Of a stretch of 64,000 nt of DNA, positions 1 through 8,741 are shown one piece after another. Numbering within the stretch: the first letter of the stretch is position 1; every line of letters begins with the position of its first letter. Both the position numbers and the translations under genes were made by a program. The notes under the pieces were generated by a model. That model was not told the origin of the DNA. It saw only the letters and a program-made list of their open reading frames with translations, and made no database searches. Origin of the DNA: RGIG4576 sp964613095 (GTDB lineage Bacteria > Bacteroidota > Bacteroidia > Bacteroidales > Muribaculaceae); the NCBI GenBank assembly GCA_964613095.1, contig CAZTFX010000002.1, positions 1-64,000 on the forward strand, read 5' to 3'.

Positions 1-5
1 CACTA

Positions 6-13
6 CAAAGGTA
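6..13 (-). promoter_or_regulatory. Possible Bacteroidota -7 box firing off the left edge
   Basis: Read on the minus strand this is TACCTTTG, a match to TAnnTTTG. A gene transcribed leftward would lie outside the window. The remaining bases up to about 150 hold no gene I can recognise. Confidence 0.3.
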
Positions 14-150
14 TCACTTATTTATAGAAACACATACTTTTGCTACTGAGCCGTAGAGACGATACGCTATCAAGCATACTTTGTACCGATCTGCAACCTC
101 TTCACTTCGCTTTCAACTAACAAGGGCTAAATTCGTGCTGAAACTAAAAG

Positions 151-193
151 ATTAATCGCTAAGTATTGAATTTTCAACCACTTAGCGATTAAT
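151..193 (-). terminator. Perfect 13-bp inverted repeat downstream of the tRNA, likely terminator
   Basis: The arms ATTAATCGCTAAG (151-163) and CTTAGCGATTAAT (181-193) are perfect reverse complements around a 17-base loop. The structure lies directly behind the 3' end of the minus-strand tRNA, and on that strand it is followed by CTTTTAGTTT. This fits a factor-independent terminator, although the T tract is imperfect. Confidence 0.5.
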
Positions 194-197
194 TGTG

Positions 198-271
198 TGG
201 TCCCACTTGGGCTTGAACCAAGGACCCCCTGATTATGAGTCAGATGCTCTAACCAACTGAGCTATAGGACC
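198..271 (-). tRNA. tRNA with CAU anticodon (elongator Met or lysidine-type Ile)
   Basis: The reverse complement folds as a 74-nt cloverleaf. The acceptor stem GGTCCTA pairs with TGGGACC, the D-arm begins AGCTCAGTTGG, the anticodon loop is CTCATAA (CAU at 235-237), the T-arm contains GGTTCAAGCCC, and the discriminator is A. CCA is not encoded: the bases after the discriminator are CAC. The acceptor stem and the GACTCATAATC anticodon arm resemble bacterial tRNA-Ile2, whose C34 is modified to lysidine by TilS, at least as much as elongator Met. Anticodon alone cannot decide between them. It is transcribed from the box at 303-310. Confidence 0.9.
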
Positions 272-302
272 TGCTTTTTCTTGTTACCTCGAAAAGCGAG
301 TA

Positions 303-310
303 CAAAGGTA
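303..310 (-). promoter_or_regulatory. -7 box for the CAU tRNA
   Basis: The minus-strand sequence is TACCTTTG (TAnnTTTG), with TTG about 20 bases further upstream. It lies about 30 bases before the tRNA 5' end. Confidence 0.5.
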
Positions 311-352
311 TGCTATTTATTTTAATCTTGCAAGATTTCGACAAAATTTCTA

Positions 353-1723
353 TCAATCTTTTGACATTGTTGCTGCCAAACGGTTCACTTTACGCATTTG
401 GAATATTATCATTATTGTTGTTACCAAAGTTGCAACCAAGTCGGAAGTAGAATATGCAATCCAAATACCTGTAAGACCAAATATTCGGGATAAAATGTAA
501 ATCAACGGTAACAAGAACAATATTTGACGTGTCAAACTCAAAAATATAGATTTTCCGGCCAATCCCAAAGACTGAAAATAATTGGTAGATACAATTTGAA
601 ATCCCACAGCCCAAAATACAATCGTACCTATTCGTAAAGCAACACATGTATTTTCAATCAATTCAGGATCGGTGGTAAAAGCTCGGGCTATCCAATGAGG
701 AGCTAATTGAGCACCTAAACATCCCACAAAAGTAACAACAGAAGCAGCTACTACCGATAACCAATATGCTTTTTTCAAGCGATTGAATTTACGCGCACCA
801 TAATTAAACCCAATTATAGGTTGCATTCCTTGAGTTATACCTACCACTACCATACAGAGCAGCTGTGCGTAAGTCATCAAGATTCCCAATGCGCCTACAG
901 CATTATCGCCACCATATTGATGTAACAAATTATTTACTATACCATTTAAAGCACTACCTGCCATATTAACCACAAAAGGGGCTGCCCCGATGGCTGTAAT
1001 GGAAATAAAAATATGCCATTTCAAGCGATAAATACCGGGCTTAAAATGCAATTCACTCTTTTTTGAGAAAAAATGCGTCATCACAAACAGCATGGAAACA
1101 GTCATTGCTATATCTGTTGCCATTGCTGCACCCTTTATCCCCAAATCAAGGACAAAAATGAATATCGGAGCCAAAATAACATTTAATCCGGCACCTATAA
1201 ACATCGTAACCATAGCACGAGATGGATAACCCGAAGCACGCATTATATTATTGAATGAAAAACATAAATTCATTACAAGCATACCCGGTAGAATGTAAGC
1301 CATAAAATCATGTGCATAAGGTAATGTAACCTCACTAGCTCCAAACAGTATCAAAATATCGTCCAAGAATATAGCAAAAAGCGAAATATAAATGATACCG
1401 AAAAGCATGGTAAGTACAAGACTATTTCCTAGTATTTGCTCCGCTTTTGCTTTATCATTCTGCCCCAAAACAATAGATATTCGGGCTGCTGCACCTGCCC
1501 CAATCAAAGTTCCTACCGCTGCCGACAAGTTCATAACCGGAAATGTTATGGCAAGTCCTGCAATAGCCTCACTACCTACGCCCTGCCCAATGAAAATTCT
1601 ATCTACAATATTATATAGTTGCATTACCACAATACCAACAATGGCAGGCAAGCTATATTGCCACAACAAACGACCTACCGGCTCATTTCCGAGCTGATAA
1701 ATACTATTCTTTTTACCTTTCAT
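353..1723 (-). CDS. MATE family multidrug/metabolite exporter
   Basis: This 456-residue inner-membrane protein has about 12 hydrophobic segments in two homologous halves. It opens with the family-typical segment LWQYSLPAIVGIVVMQLYNI, followed by VDRIFIGQGVG; the second half carries GITQGMQPIIGFNYGARK. Such MATE proteins use Na+ or H+ gradients to expel cationic drugs or metabolites; the substrate here is unknown. The length is normal for the family. The gene stands alone with its own -7 box at 1749-1756, and the tRNA follows it on the same strand. The ATG start is supported by the promoter lying 26 bases upstream. Nothing suggests truncation. Confidence 0.9.
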   Translation of the reverse strand: MKGKKNSIYQLGNEPVGRLLWQYSLPAIVGIVVMQLYNIVDRIFIGQGVGSEAIAGLAITFPVMNLSAAVGTLIGAGAAARISIVLGQNDKAKAEQILGNSLVLTMLFGIIYISLFAIFLDDILILFGASEVTLPYAHDFMAYILPGMLVMNLCFSFNNIMRASGYPSRAMVTMFIGAGLNVILAPIFIFVLDLGIKGAAMATDIAMTVSMLFVMTHFFSKKSELHFKPGIYRLKWHIFISITAIGAAPFVVNMAGSALNGIVNNLLHQYGGDNAVGALGILMTYAQLLCMVVVGITQGMQPIIGFNYGARKFNRLKKAYWLSVVAASVVTFVGCLGAQLAPHWIARAFTTDPELIENTCVALRIGTIVFWAVGFQIVSTNYFQSLGLAGKSIFLSLTRQILFLLPLIYILSRIFGLTGIWIAYSTSDLVATLVTTIMIIFQMRKVNRLAATMSKD

Positions 1724-1748
1724 TATCCTTTTTACCTTTTTCAGAATG

Positions 1749-1756
1749 CAAAGGTA
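1749..1756 (-). promoter_or_regulatory. -7 box for the MATE gene
   Basis: The minus-strand sequence is TACCTTTG, matching TAnnTTTG, about 26 bases before the start codon. Confidence 0.5.
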
Positions 1757-1829
1757 ATGAATAATTGCATATTTTTTGTATCATACCCACAAAAAGAAAT
1801 TTTCTTTTAGCAATTTTCTATTTTTACTT

Positions 1830-1837
1830 TAAATTTG
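1830..1837 (+). promoter_or_regulatory. -7 box for nadB
   Basis: TAAATTTG matches TAnnTTTG and lies 40 bases before the nadB ATG. Confidence 0.5.
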
Positions 1838-1877
1838 TAAAACATTTTATTGAAAATACGATTAATTGTAATCTGAT

Positions 1878-3446
1878 ATGATTTATAAATATGATTACCT
1901 CATTATCGGCTCAGGTATTGCCGGCATGAGTTTCGCTTTAAAAGTGGCAAAGACAGGAAAAGTTGCTTTAATTTGTAAAACCACTCTTGATGAAGCTAAT
2001 ACAGCATTGGCGCAAGGCGGAGTAGCTTCAGTCACTAACCTGCTTGTCGATAATTTTGACAAACATATAGAAGACACGATGATTGCCGGAGACTGGCTTA
2101 GTGACAAAGAAGCTGTAAAACAAGTTGTCACCAAAGCTCCTTCTCAAATACAAGAACTGATTAATTGGGGTGTCGATTTTGATAAAAACGAAAACGGAGA
2201 ATTTGATTTGCACCGTGAAGGAGGTCATTCCGAATTCCGTATTCTCCATCACCAAGACAACACAGGGTTTGAAATACAGGACAGCTTGATTAAAGCCGTA
2301 AAGAAACACACAAATATTGATATATTTGAAAATCATTTTGCAGTAGAAATATGTACCCAACACCATCTAGGCAAAATCGTTACACGTCGCACTCCCGACA
2401 TCACTTGCTATGGAGCCTACATCTTTAATCAAGAAACAGGAGAGGTTAACACATTCCTTTCAAAAGTCACATTAATGGCTACCGGAGGTTGTGGTGCCGT
2501 ATATCGCACAACAACCAATCCATTGGTAGCAACCGGTGACGGTATTGCAATGGTATATCGTGCCAAAGGAACCGTTCAAGACATGGAATTTGTCCAATTT
2601 CACCCTACTGCACTATATCACCCGGGAGATCGTCCATCATTCTTAATCACCGAAGCCATGCGAGGTTATGGAGCAGTACTTCGCACACTCGACGGAAAAG
2701 AATTTATGCACAAATACGACCCTCGCCTATCTCTTGCTCCACGCGACATTGTAGCTCGTGCTATCGACAACGAAATGAAAACTCGCGGAGAAGATCATGT
2801 TTTCCTTGACGTAACCCACAAAGACCCAGAAGAAACAAAACATCATTTCCCTAATATTTACAAAAAATGTCTCAGTCTAGGAATAGACATTACGAAAGAC
2901 TATATTCCTGTAGCTCCTGCAGCACACTATTTGTGCGGAGGTATAAAGGTCGACCTTAACGCTTGTTCTTCCATTCAAAGACTTTATGCAGTGGGAGAAT
3001 GTTCATGTACAGGACTTCACGGAGGCAACCGATTAGCTTCAAATTCCCTTATTGAAGCTGTCGTTTATGCCGATGCTGCAGCAAAACATTCAATGAAACA
3101 CATCAATGAATATTCTTATCGCGAAGATATTCCCGAATGGAACGATGAAGGAACACAGCACCCCGAAGAAATGGTACTTATAACACAAAGCGCCAAAGAA
3201 GTGGGAGAAATTATGGGAACATACGTAGGAATTGTGCGTAGTAATCTGCGTCTTGACCGTGCTTGGAACCGATTGGATATCCTTTACGAAGAAACCGAAA
3301 AATTATTTAAATCCAGTAAGGTTTCTCGTCAAATATGCGAATTACGCAATATAATCAACGTTGGTTACTTGATTATGCGTCAAGCGAAAGAACGTCATGA
3401 ATCTCGCGGTCTCCACTATACCATCGACTATCCCCCAAAGAAATAA
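1878..3446 (+). CDS. nadB: L-aspartate oxidase NadB
   Basis: NadB is an FAD flavoenzyme that oxidises L-aspartate to iminoaspartate, the first step of de novo NAD synthesis; its product is used by quinolinate synthase NadA. The 522-residue protein has an N-terminal Rossmann motif GSGIAG (residues 11-16), the substrate-loop signature LHREGGHSEFRILHH, QGGVA, the flavin motif GDGIAMVYRAKG, and the C-terminal FAD-binding region GECSCTGLHGGNRLASNSL. The length is family-normal. It has its own promoter. nadA lies about 31 kb away, on the other side of the proposed replication origin, rather than adjacent. C-ended synonymous codons are frequent, as in most plus-strand genes of this half. Confidence 0.95.
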   Translation: MIYKYDYLIIGSGIAGMSFALKVAKTGKVALICKTTLDEANTALAQGGVASVTNLLVDNFDKHIEDTMIAGDWLSDKEAVKQVVTKAPSQIQELINWGVDFDKNENGEFDLHREGGHSEFRILHHQDNTGFEIQDSLIKAVKKHTNIDIFENHFAVEICTQHHLGKIVTRRTPDITCYGAYIFNQETGEVNTFLSKVTLMATGGCGAVYRTTTNPLVATGDGIAMVYRAKGTVQDMEFVQFHPTALYHPGDRPSFLITEAMRGYGAVLRTLDGKEFMHKYDPRLSLAPRDIVARAIDNEMKTRGEDHVFLDVTHKDPEETKHHFPNIYKKCLSLGIDITKDYIPVAPAAHYLCGGIKVDLNACSSIQRLYAVGECSCTGLHGGNRLASNSLIEAVVYADAAAKHSMKHINEYSYREDIPEWNDEGTQHPEEMVLITQSAKEVGEIMGTYVGIVRSNLRLDRAWNRLDILYEETEKLFKSSKVSRQICELRNIINVGYLIMRQAKERHESRGLHYTIDYPPKK

Positions 3447-3513
3447 TAGCATGCACTCATTTTCTTCTTTTCACTAAATTCATGAATTTTGATTAAATTT
3501 GAAGTGTTTTATT

Positions 3514-3544
3514 TTTGTTTTTGAAGTGATTTAAGCTAAATTTG
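3514..3544 (+). promoter_or_regulatory. Near-perfect Bacteroidota promoter for the namZ-like gene
   Basis: TTTG (3514-3517), a 19-base spacer and TAAATTTG (3537-3544) match the Bacteroidota primary sigma-factor consensus. The -7 box overlaps a possible TTG start at 3542, so that start cannot be real if this promoter is used. Confidence 0.7.
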
Positions 3545-3586
3545 CACAAATTACCTATTTTACGGACTAAAACAACTAAAATTCTA

Positions 3587-4768
3587 ATGAAAATCTTAAA
3601 AGGACTATTTCTTGCCGTTTTTATGGCACTGGTTGCAATGAGTGCATATGCAGCAAAACCTGTTGAAGTGGGTGCAGCTCAAGTTAATGAATATGTTCCA
3701 TTGCTTAAAGGAAAACGTGTGGCTATTCTTAGTAATCACACCGGTATGGTGGGTGATAAGCACACACTTGACATTATGTTGGAAAACGGAATCAATGTAA
3801 CAACCATCTTTTCTCCTGAACACGGATTTCGCGGAAATGCCGATGCCGGCGAACATGTAAAAAGTGGCGTAGATTCAAAAACAGGAATACCTATCGCTTC
3901 TCTTTATGACGGTAAAAGTTCTATGCCAAGCAAAAAAACTATGGCTAAGTTTGATGTATTTGTAGTAGATATTCAAGATGTAGGTCTTCGTTATTACACT
4001 TATTACGTAACAATGATGAAACTCATGGAAGCTGCTGCTACCTATGGAAAGGGATTTATCGTTCTTGACCGTCCAAATCCCAACGGTATGTATGTAGATG
4101 GTCCTATTCTTGACATGAAATACAAATCGGGAGTTGGTTATGCTCCGATACCTGTTGTTCACGGCATGACAATGGGAGAACTTGCAAAAATGGCAAATGG
4201 TGAAGGTTGGTTAAAAGACGGATTGAAACTTCCTGATAACAAATTGCACGTAATTACTTGCAAGAATTACACTCACCAAACTCGTTATCGCCTACCTATA
4301 CCTCCATCTCCAAACTTGAGATCAATGCTTGCTATTTATCTATATCCTTCAACATGCTATTTCGAAGCAACTCCGGTAAGTCTTGGTCGTGGAACCGACA
4401 AACCATTCCTTTGCTACGGACACCCAAACATGAAGGGTTATGACTACAAATTTACTCCTCGTAGTGTTGATGGAGCAAAATTCCCTCCTCAACTAGATCG
4501 TGAATGTTATGGCGTAGATTTATCCAATATCACCGAAGACGAAGCTATTGCAATGGGGGTAAACCTTGAATATACTATCGACGCATATAAAAATCTTAAT
4601 CTTGACGACCACTATTTCCGCAGTTTCTTCGAATTACTTATAGGTGATGGTGAAATACGTAAGATGATTAAAAACGGTAAATCGGCTGCCGAAATTAAGG
4701 CTACTTGGGCTGATGACGTAATAAGTTTCAAGCAACAACGCCGTCCTTATCTTCTTTACGCAGAATAA
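3587..4768 (+). CDS. NamZ-like exo-beta-N-acetylmuramidase (DUF1343)
   Basis: The protein has 393 residues from the ATG at 3587; an in-frame TTG at 3542 sits inside the promoter and is rejected. The first 22 residues form a signal peptide ending SAYA, so it acts in the periplasm or outside. The body is DUF1343, now known as NamZ: LLKGKRVAILSNHTG, FSPEHGFRG, DVGLRYYTY, FIVLDRPNP and HGMTMGELA are all family hallmarks. Characterised NamZ enzymes release MurNAc from the non-reducing ends of peptidoglycan chains. A sodium symporter starts 37 bases downstream and probably belongs to the same operon, which suggests hydrolysis coupled to uptake. The exact substrate is inferred from the family. Confidence 0.85.
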   Translation: MKILKGLFLAVFMALVAMSAYAAKPVEVGAAQVNEYVPLLKGKRVAILSNHTGMVGDKHTLDIMLENGINVTTIFSPEHGFRGNADAGEHVKSGVDSKTGIPIASLYDGKSSMPSKKTMAKFDVFVVDIQDVGLRYYTYYVTMMKLMEAAATYGKGFIVLDRPNPNGMYVDGPILDMKYKSGVGYAPIPVVHGMTMGELAKMANGEGWLKDGLKLPDNKLHVITCKNYTHQTRYRLPIPPSPNLRSMLAIYLYPSTCYFEATPVSLGRGTDKPFLCYGHPNMKGYDYKFTPRSVDGAKFPPQLDRECYGVDLSNITEDEAIAMGVNLEYTIDAYKNLNLDDHYFRSFFELLIGDGEIRKMIKNGKSAAEIKATWADDVISFKQQRRPYLLYAE

Positions 4769-4805
4769 CAACAAAATCTATCAATAAAATAAAAATTAAA
4801 CAGAA

Positions 4806-6263
4806 ATGACTCCTTGGGTAGTATTAGCGACAATTGTAGGATATTTTTGCCTACTATTCCTCATCACATTCTTGGCTAACCGCAAGAGTAAAGATGCCGG
4901 CTTCTATGCCGACAGCGTAAAAGCGCCTTGGTGGATTGTATCATTTGCCACTATGGGTGCAGCAATTTCGGGTGTTACATTCGTATCGGTACCCGGTATG
5001 GTCGAAGCTAAGGGATTCTCTTATCTTCAAATGCAATTCGGATTCATCATCGGTTATGCAGTAATTGCATTTATGCTTGTTCCTATGTTCTACAAGCGTA
5101 ATCTTGTTTCTATCTATGGATATTTGGCACAACGTTTCGGTTCAAACACCCACAAGAGTGGTGCTTGGTTTTTCTTCGTCTCAAAAATGCTTGGAGCCGC
5201 AGTACGTTTTTATGTAGTGTGTGTTACACTTCAGGCATTGGTATTTGCTCCATTAGGTATTCCATTTGAAGTAAACGTATTGTTCACCGTAGCTCTTATT
5301 TGGTTATATACCAAGCAAGGTGGTGTAAAAACCGTCATATGGACCGATACATTAAAGTCGTTCTGCCTTGTAGCTTCGGTTGTGCTTTGTATAATCCTTA
5401 TAGCTAACGGCCTCGGTTATAACTTTGGTGACATTTTCGGAGCTATTGCCGATGATCCAAACAGTAAACTATTCTATTTCGATAATCCTAAAGAAGGTAC
5501 TTATTTCTGGAAACAATTCATTGCAGGTATATTCATGGTAATTGCAACATGCGGTCTTGACCAAGACATGATGCAACGCAACCTTGCATGCAAAAACTTC
5601 AAGGAATCACAAAAGAACATGCTTGTGAGTGCCGTAACTCAAGTTTTTGTTGTAGGATTATTCTTATGTTTAGGAGTTCTTCTTTATCAGTATGCCGGTA
5701 AGATGAATATCGTTGCCGAAAAATCGGATGACTTGTTTGGTCTTATCGCAGCCGGCGGAACAATGCCGATTTTCGTAGGTATCTTGTTTATTTTAGGTCT
5801 TTGTGCCGCTGCTTATTCTGCTGCAGGTTCAGCATTGACGGCTCTTACTACATCTTTCACTGTTGACATCTTGAAAACACAAGATAAAGAGGATAAGAGC
5901 AATGAAAAGAAAAAACGTGAATTTGTTCACGTATCAATGGCTGTGGTAATGGCTATCGTTATCATCGTATTTTATTACTTAAACAGCCAAGACGCAATCA
6001 GTGCTGTTTACTCTATTGCAAGTTATACTTATGGTCCTATTTTAGGTTTGTTTGTTTTCGGTATGTTCAACAAGAACAAAGTACACGATAAGTTCGTGCC
6101 ATACGTATGTATCGCATCACCTGTAATCTGTTATTTCGTTCAAGATTGGTTGTTCAAGACATTTGGATATGTAATGAGCTTTGAATTACTATTGCTTAAC
6201 GCATTTGTTACAGTATTAGGTCTTGCTATAATTGCAAAAAAGGAAAAAGCTGAAGACGCATAA
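4806..6263 (+). CDS. Sodium:solute symporter, possibly for a cell-wall sugar
   Basis: This 485-residue protein has about 13 transmembrane segments typical of the SSS family. It starts MTPWVVLATIVGYF and carries the family region ATMGAAISGVTFVSVPGMVEAKGF and the ITCGLDQDMMQR-like segment (ATCGLDQDMMQRNLACK). It should import a small solute with Na+ across the inner membrane. Position directly after namZ, and 12 bases before a WYL regulator, suggests uptake of MurNAc or a related amino sugar; Tannerella forsythia is reported to have a dedicated MurNAc transporter among similar genes. Substrate assignment is inference. No defect is seen. Confidence 0.85.
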   Translation: MTPWVVLATIVGYFCLLFLITFLANRKSKDAGFYADSVKAPWWIVSFATMGAAISGVTFVSVPGMVEAKGFSYLQMQFGFIIGYAVIAFMLVPMFYKRNLVSIYGYLAQRFGSNTHKSGAWFFFVSKMLGAAVRFYVVCVTLQALVFAPLGIPFEVNVLFTVALIWLYTKQGGVKTVIWTDTLKSFCLVASVVLCIILIANGLGYNFGDIFGAIADDPNSKLFYFDNPKEGTYFWKQFIAGIFMVIATCGLDQDMMQRNLACKNFKESQKNMLVSAVTQVFVVGLFLCLGVLLYQYAGKMNIVAEKSDDLFGLIAAGGTMPIFVGILFILGLCAAAYSAAGSALTALTTSFTVDILKTQDKEDKSNEKKKREFVHVSMAVVMAIVIIVFYYLNSQDAISAVYSIASYTYGPILGLFVFGMFNKNKVHDKFVPYVCIASPVICYFVQDWLFKTFGYVMSFELLLLNAFVTVLGLAIIAKKEKAEDA

Positions 6264-6275
6264 GAAAAATCATTT

Positions 6276-7169
6276 ATGGCAAAAAACGTCATAAATAAAT
6301 ACATTTGGATAGTTGATACTATTCAACGATATGGAAGAATCACCCGCGAGGAGTTAAACAACTTGTGGGTGAACTCTTCTTTATCCGATGGCAATCCCAT
6401 GTCACGACGCACATTCTACAACTATCGTCAGGGTATTGCCGAGACTTTCAATATCGATATAGAAAACGACACATCGACTTATGAATATTATATTGCCAGT
6501 GACGAAAGCGGGCAATCATCAAGAATGTTAAACCTACTTCTTGACTCGGCTTCAATGAGTGGATTATTACGCGATTCCCACGATGTGAGTAACCGAATCA
6601 TTTTAGAAGATGTTCCTTCGGCGCGCACAAACCTACCACTTGTTATGCAAGCCTTAAAGGCATGTAATCGCATTACATTCTCTTATCGCGCATATAATCG
6701 AGTCAACACCAGTTTTGGTGTCACAATAGAACCCTATTGTGTACGTCTTTTCAAGCAATTATGGTATGTGATAGGATATAACATAAAAGATAAAAAGATA
6801 AAAACTTATTCACTTGACCGAATGAATGATGTTAACATCAATCCCGACACATTTATAATGCCAGCAGACTTCGATGGAACATCCTATTTTAATGACTGTT
6901 TTGGCATAATGACAAGTCACGGCAAGGCAAAAGATATTGTGCTACGTGTATCACCTCAAAAGGCTAAATACTTGCGAGCATTACCACTTCATCACAGTCA
7001 ACACGAAGAAATTCATGACCAATTTTCCCTATTTCACTATCACTTATTTATAACCAACGATTTTGTGGCTGAAATTTTATCTCATGGAGCCGAAGTACAA
7101 GTGGTATCACCTATTGAATTAAGAGCAATTGTAATTACACAACTTCGAAACGCCCTAAATCAATATTAA
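6276..7169 (+). CDS. WYL-domain transcriptional regulator
   Basis: The 297-residue protein has an N-terminal helix-turn-helix-like part (YGRITREELNNLW, roughly residues 15-60) and a central WYL domain (residues about 120-200, including ITFSYRAYNR, IEPYCVRLFKQLWYVIGY and YSLDRM). WYL proteins are usually ligand-responsive DNA-binding regulators. It starts 12 bases after the symporter gene and lies 10 bases before the next gene, so it most likely belongs to the same transcript and may control it. The ligand is unknown; a cell-wall fragment is a guess from context. Confidence 0.8.
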   Translation: MAKNVINKYIWIVDTIQRYGRITREELNNLWVNSSLSDGNPMSRRTFYNYRQGIAETFNIDIENDTSTYEYYIASDESGQSSRMLNLLLDSASMSGLLRDSHDVSNRIILEDVPSARTNLPLVMQALKACNRITFSYRAYNRVNTSFGVTIEPYCVRLFKQLWYVIGYNIKDKKIKTYSLDRMNDVNINPDTFIMPADFDGTSYFNDCFGIMTSHGKAKDIVLRVSPQKAKYLRALPLHHSQHEEIHDQFSLFHYHLFITNDFVAEILSHGAEVQVVSPIELRAIVITQLRNALNQY

Positions 7170-7179
7170 CAAAACCAAT

Positions 7180-7656
7180 ATGGAAAAGAATTTGACACAA
7201 GAAGAAATAGAAGCAATAGTAACTCGCGGAGTTGAATTATTCAAAAGTGGTTTTAATTGTACTCAGGCTGTTGTAGGAGCATTTGCCGACCTTTACGGTG
7301 TACCACAAGACGTAGCGTTACGTATGAGTGCTTCTTTTGGCGGAGGCATGGGACGAATGCGTCTCACTTGCGGAGCAGCCAGCGGTATGTTTATACTTGC
7401 CGGATTGGAAAACGGATGTTCTACAACCGAAGCTCCTCAAAAACGTGCAGAAAATTACAACCTTGTTCAAGAGCTTGCCGCTGAATTTAAAAATGAAAAC
7501 GGTTCCCTTACATGTGCCGAATTATTAGGACTTCGCACTGGAAAGCTCGAATCCCCTACTCCTAATGCCCGCACTCAAGAATATTACAAAAATCGTCCTT
7601 GTGCCATGATGGTAGAAAGTGCTTGTCGCATTTTTGCAAAGAAAATCAGTTCCTAA
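7180..7656 (+). CDS. C_GCAxxG_C_C family redox-type protein
   Basis: The 158-residue protein belongs to the C_GCAxxG_C_C family (PF09719). It shows FNCTQAV near residue 26, then SFGGGMGRMRLTCGAASGMF and a late cysteine pair region (RPCAMMVESACRIF). The conserved cysteines suggest metal or redox chemistry, but no member has a firm function that I can state. It starts 10 bases after the WYL gene and ends 8 bases before the convergent pldA-like gene. It may be a passenger in the namZ operon. Confidence 0.75.
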   Translation: MEKNLTQEEIEAIVTRGVELFKSGFNCTQAVVGAFADLYGVPQDVALRMSASFGGGMGRMRLTCGAASGMFILAGLENGCSTTEAPQKRAENYNLVQELAAEFKNENGSLTCAELLGLRTGKLESPTPNARTQEYYKNRPCAMMVESACRIFAKKISS

Positions 7657-7664
7657 TACCCTGA

Positions 7665-8510
7665 CTAAAATTCACTAAAGAACTTAGGCTTAATTACTAT
7701 ACCCATGCGTAAACGTGAATGAAATTGCTTGTAATCAAGCATGCTTTCACCATAGCCATTATAATACTGCAAGAAAAGGTACTGGTTGTCTTTCTTGAAA
7801 AGACGGTAATTAAACTCTACTATTGTATTGTAATTCAGGTTCCACCCTTTACGTTTTATCAGGGTAAGAGCCAATCCAATTTTTTTGTCACGAGAAGTAA
7901 CCTGAATTCCACTCTGATAGATTCCGCTATATCTTAAAATATCTTTGTTATTAACACCATCTACAATCGGTATCCAATATTTGGCATGAACCATGAACTG
8001 AGGACTTAAATAAATAGAACCGCAGAATGAAATTTTATTCCAACTCCGAGAATTTATAGAATCCCGCCCATTGCTCTCATGTTCTATCAAGACCGAAGCC
8101 TTTCCTATCACTCGATCTTTCACGATAAGCAATTTACTCAATCCCAAACCTGGATTAAAATTAAGGTCACGCACAGGCATTGAATTTTGGAAAACATTCC
8201 AAAAAACCTTTTGATTATAGAATAAAAACAGATAGGAATTAAACGGTAATGTACTTTTAGTCAATCGTTGTGCTATACTCACTTGAAATTTCACATCGCT
8301 ATTGGTGCGAGTAGGACGAGAACCGATAGTGGTTCCTACCGTGAAATAATTATCCTTATAAAGAGAAAAATAAGGACCATTATCAAATTCGCGACGGATA
8401 CTATCAGAAAGACGTTCATCATTTTCCATTTTAACAATCTGAGCTTGCAAAGATGAGTAAATCCCCACAAACATCAACATCAAGAAAATTAAATGTCTCT
8501 TCAACATCAC
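7665..8510 (-). CDS. pldA: Outer-membrane phospholipase A (PldA-like)
   Basis: The 281-residue protein carries a signal peptide ending LQAQ (residues 1-24) and then alternating beta-strand sequence, as expected for a 12-stranded outer-membrane barrel. The catalytic signature EHESNGRDSINSRSWN includes His144 and Ser146, matching the His/Ser pair of OMPLA; LQYYNGYGESMLDY matches the conserved C-terminal strand. OMPLA hydrolyses phospholipids that reach the outer leaflet. The gene is convergent with the C_GCAxxG_C_C gene and has a -7 box at 8536-8543. Confidence 0.85.
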   Translation of the reverse strand: MMLKRHLIFLMLMFVGIYSSLQAQIVKMENDERLSDSIRREFDNGPYFSLYKDNYFTVGTTIGSRPTRTNSDVKFQVSIAQRLTKSTLPFNSYLFLFYNQKVFWNVFQNSMPVRDLNFNPGLGLSKLLIVKDRVIGKASVLIEHESNGRDSINSRSWNKISFCGSIYLSPQFMVHAKYWIPIVDGVNNKDILRYSGIYQSGIQVTSRDKKIGLALTLIKRKGWNLNYNTIVEFNYRLFKKDNQYLFLQYYNGYGESMLDYKQFHSRLRMGIVIKPKFFSEF

Positions 8511-8535
8511 TATAATCCTTTTTCTATAAACATTG

Positions 8536-8543
8536 CAAAAATA
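8536..8543 (-). promoter_or_regulatory. -7 box for the phospholipase A gene
   Basis: The minus-strand sequence is TATTTTTG, with TTG about 20 bases further upstream; the start codon lies 25 bases downstream. Confidence 0.5.
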
Positions 8544-8671
8544 TAAACAATCTTTTATTAATGCAATTACATAACTCCATATAAATAGTTTAAATTACCT
8601 GACATCAACATTTAATATCACATTTTAATGAAGAATTTACCATTTATGAATGAAGAATAAGCGTTTTTTTG

Positions 8672-8679
8672 TATTTTTG
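8672..8679 (+). promoter_or_regulatory. -7 box for lysS
   Basis: TATTTTTG lies about 60 bases before the chosen lysS ATG. A GTG only 17 bases downstream (8697) would leave almost no leader. Confidence 0.45.
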
Positions 8680-8741
8680 CAAGATAATGGTGTATAGTGC
8701 CTTATAACATAAGAAATAATAACGAAAAAGACATAAAAGAC

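Noticed and set aside
3542..3586. TTG start giving the NamZ-like protein 15 extra residues
   Set aside because: It overlaps the -7 box at 3537-3544 and would push the signal peptide inside.
8697..8741. GTG start for lysS
   Set aside because: Family alignment from memory and leader length favour the ATG at 8742.
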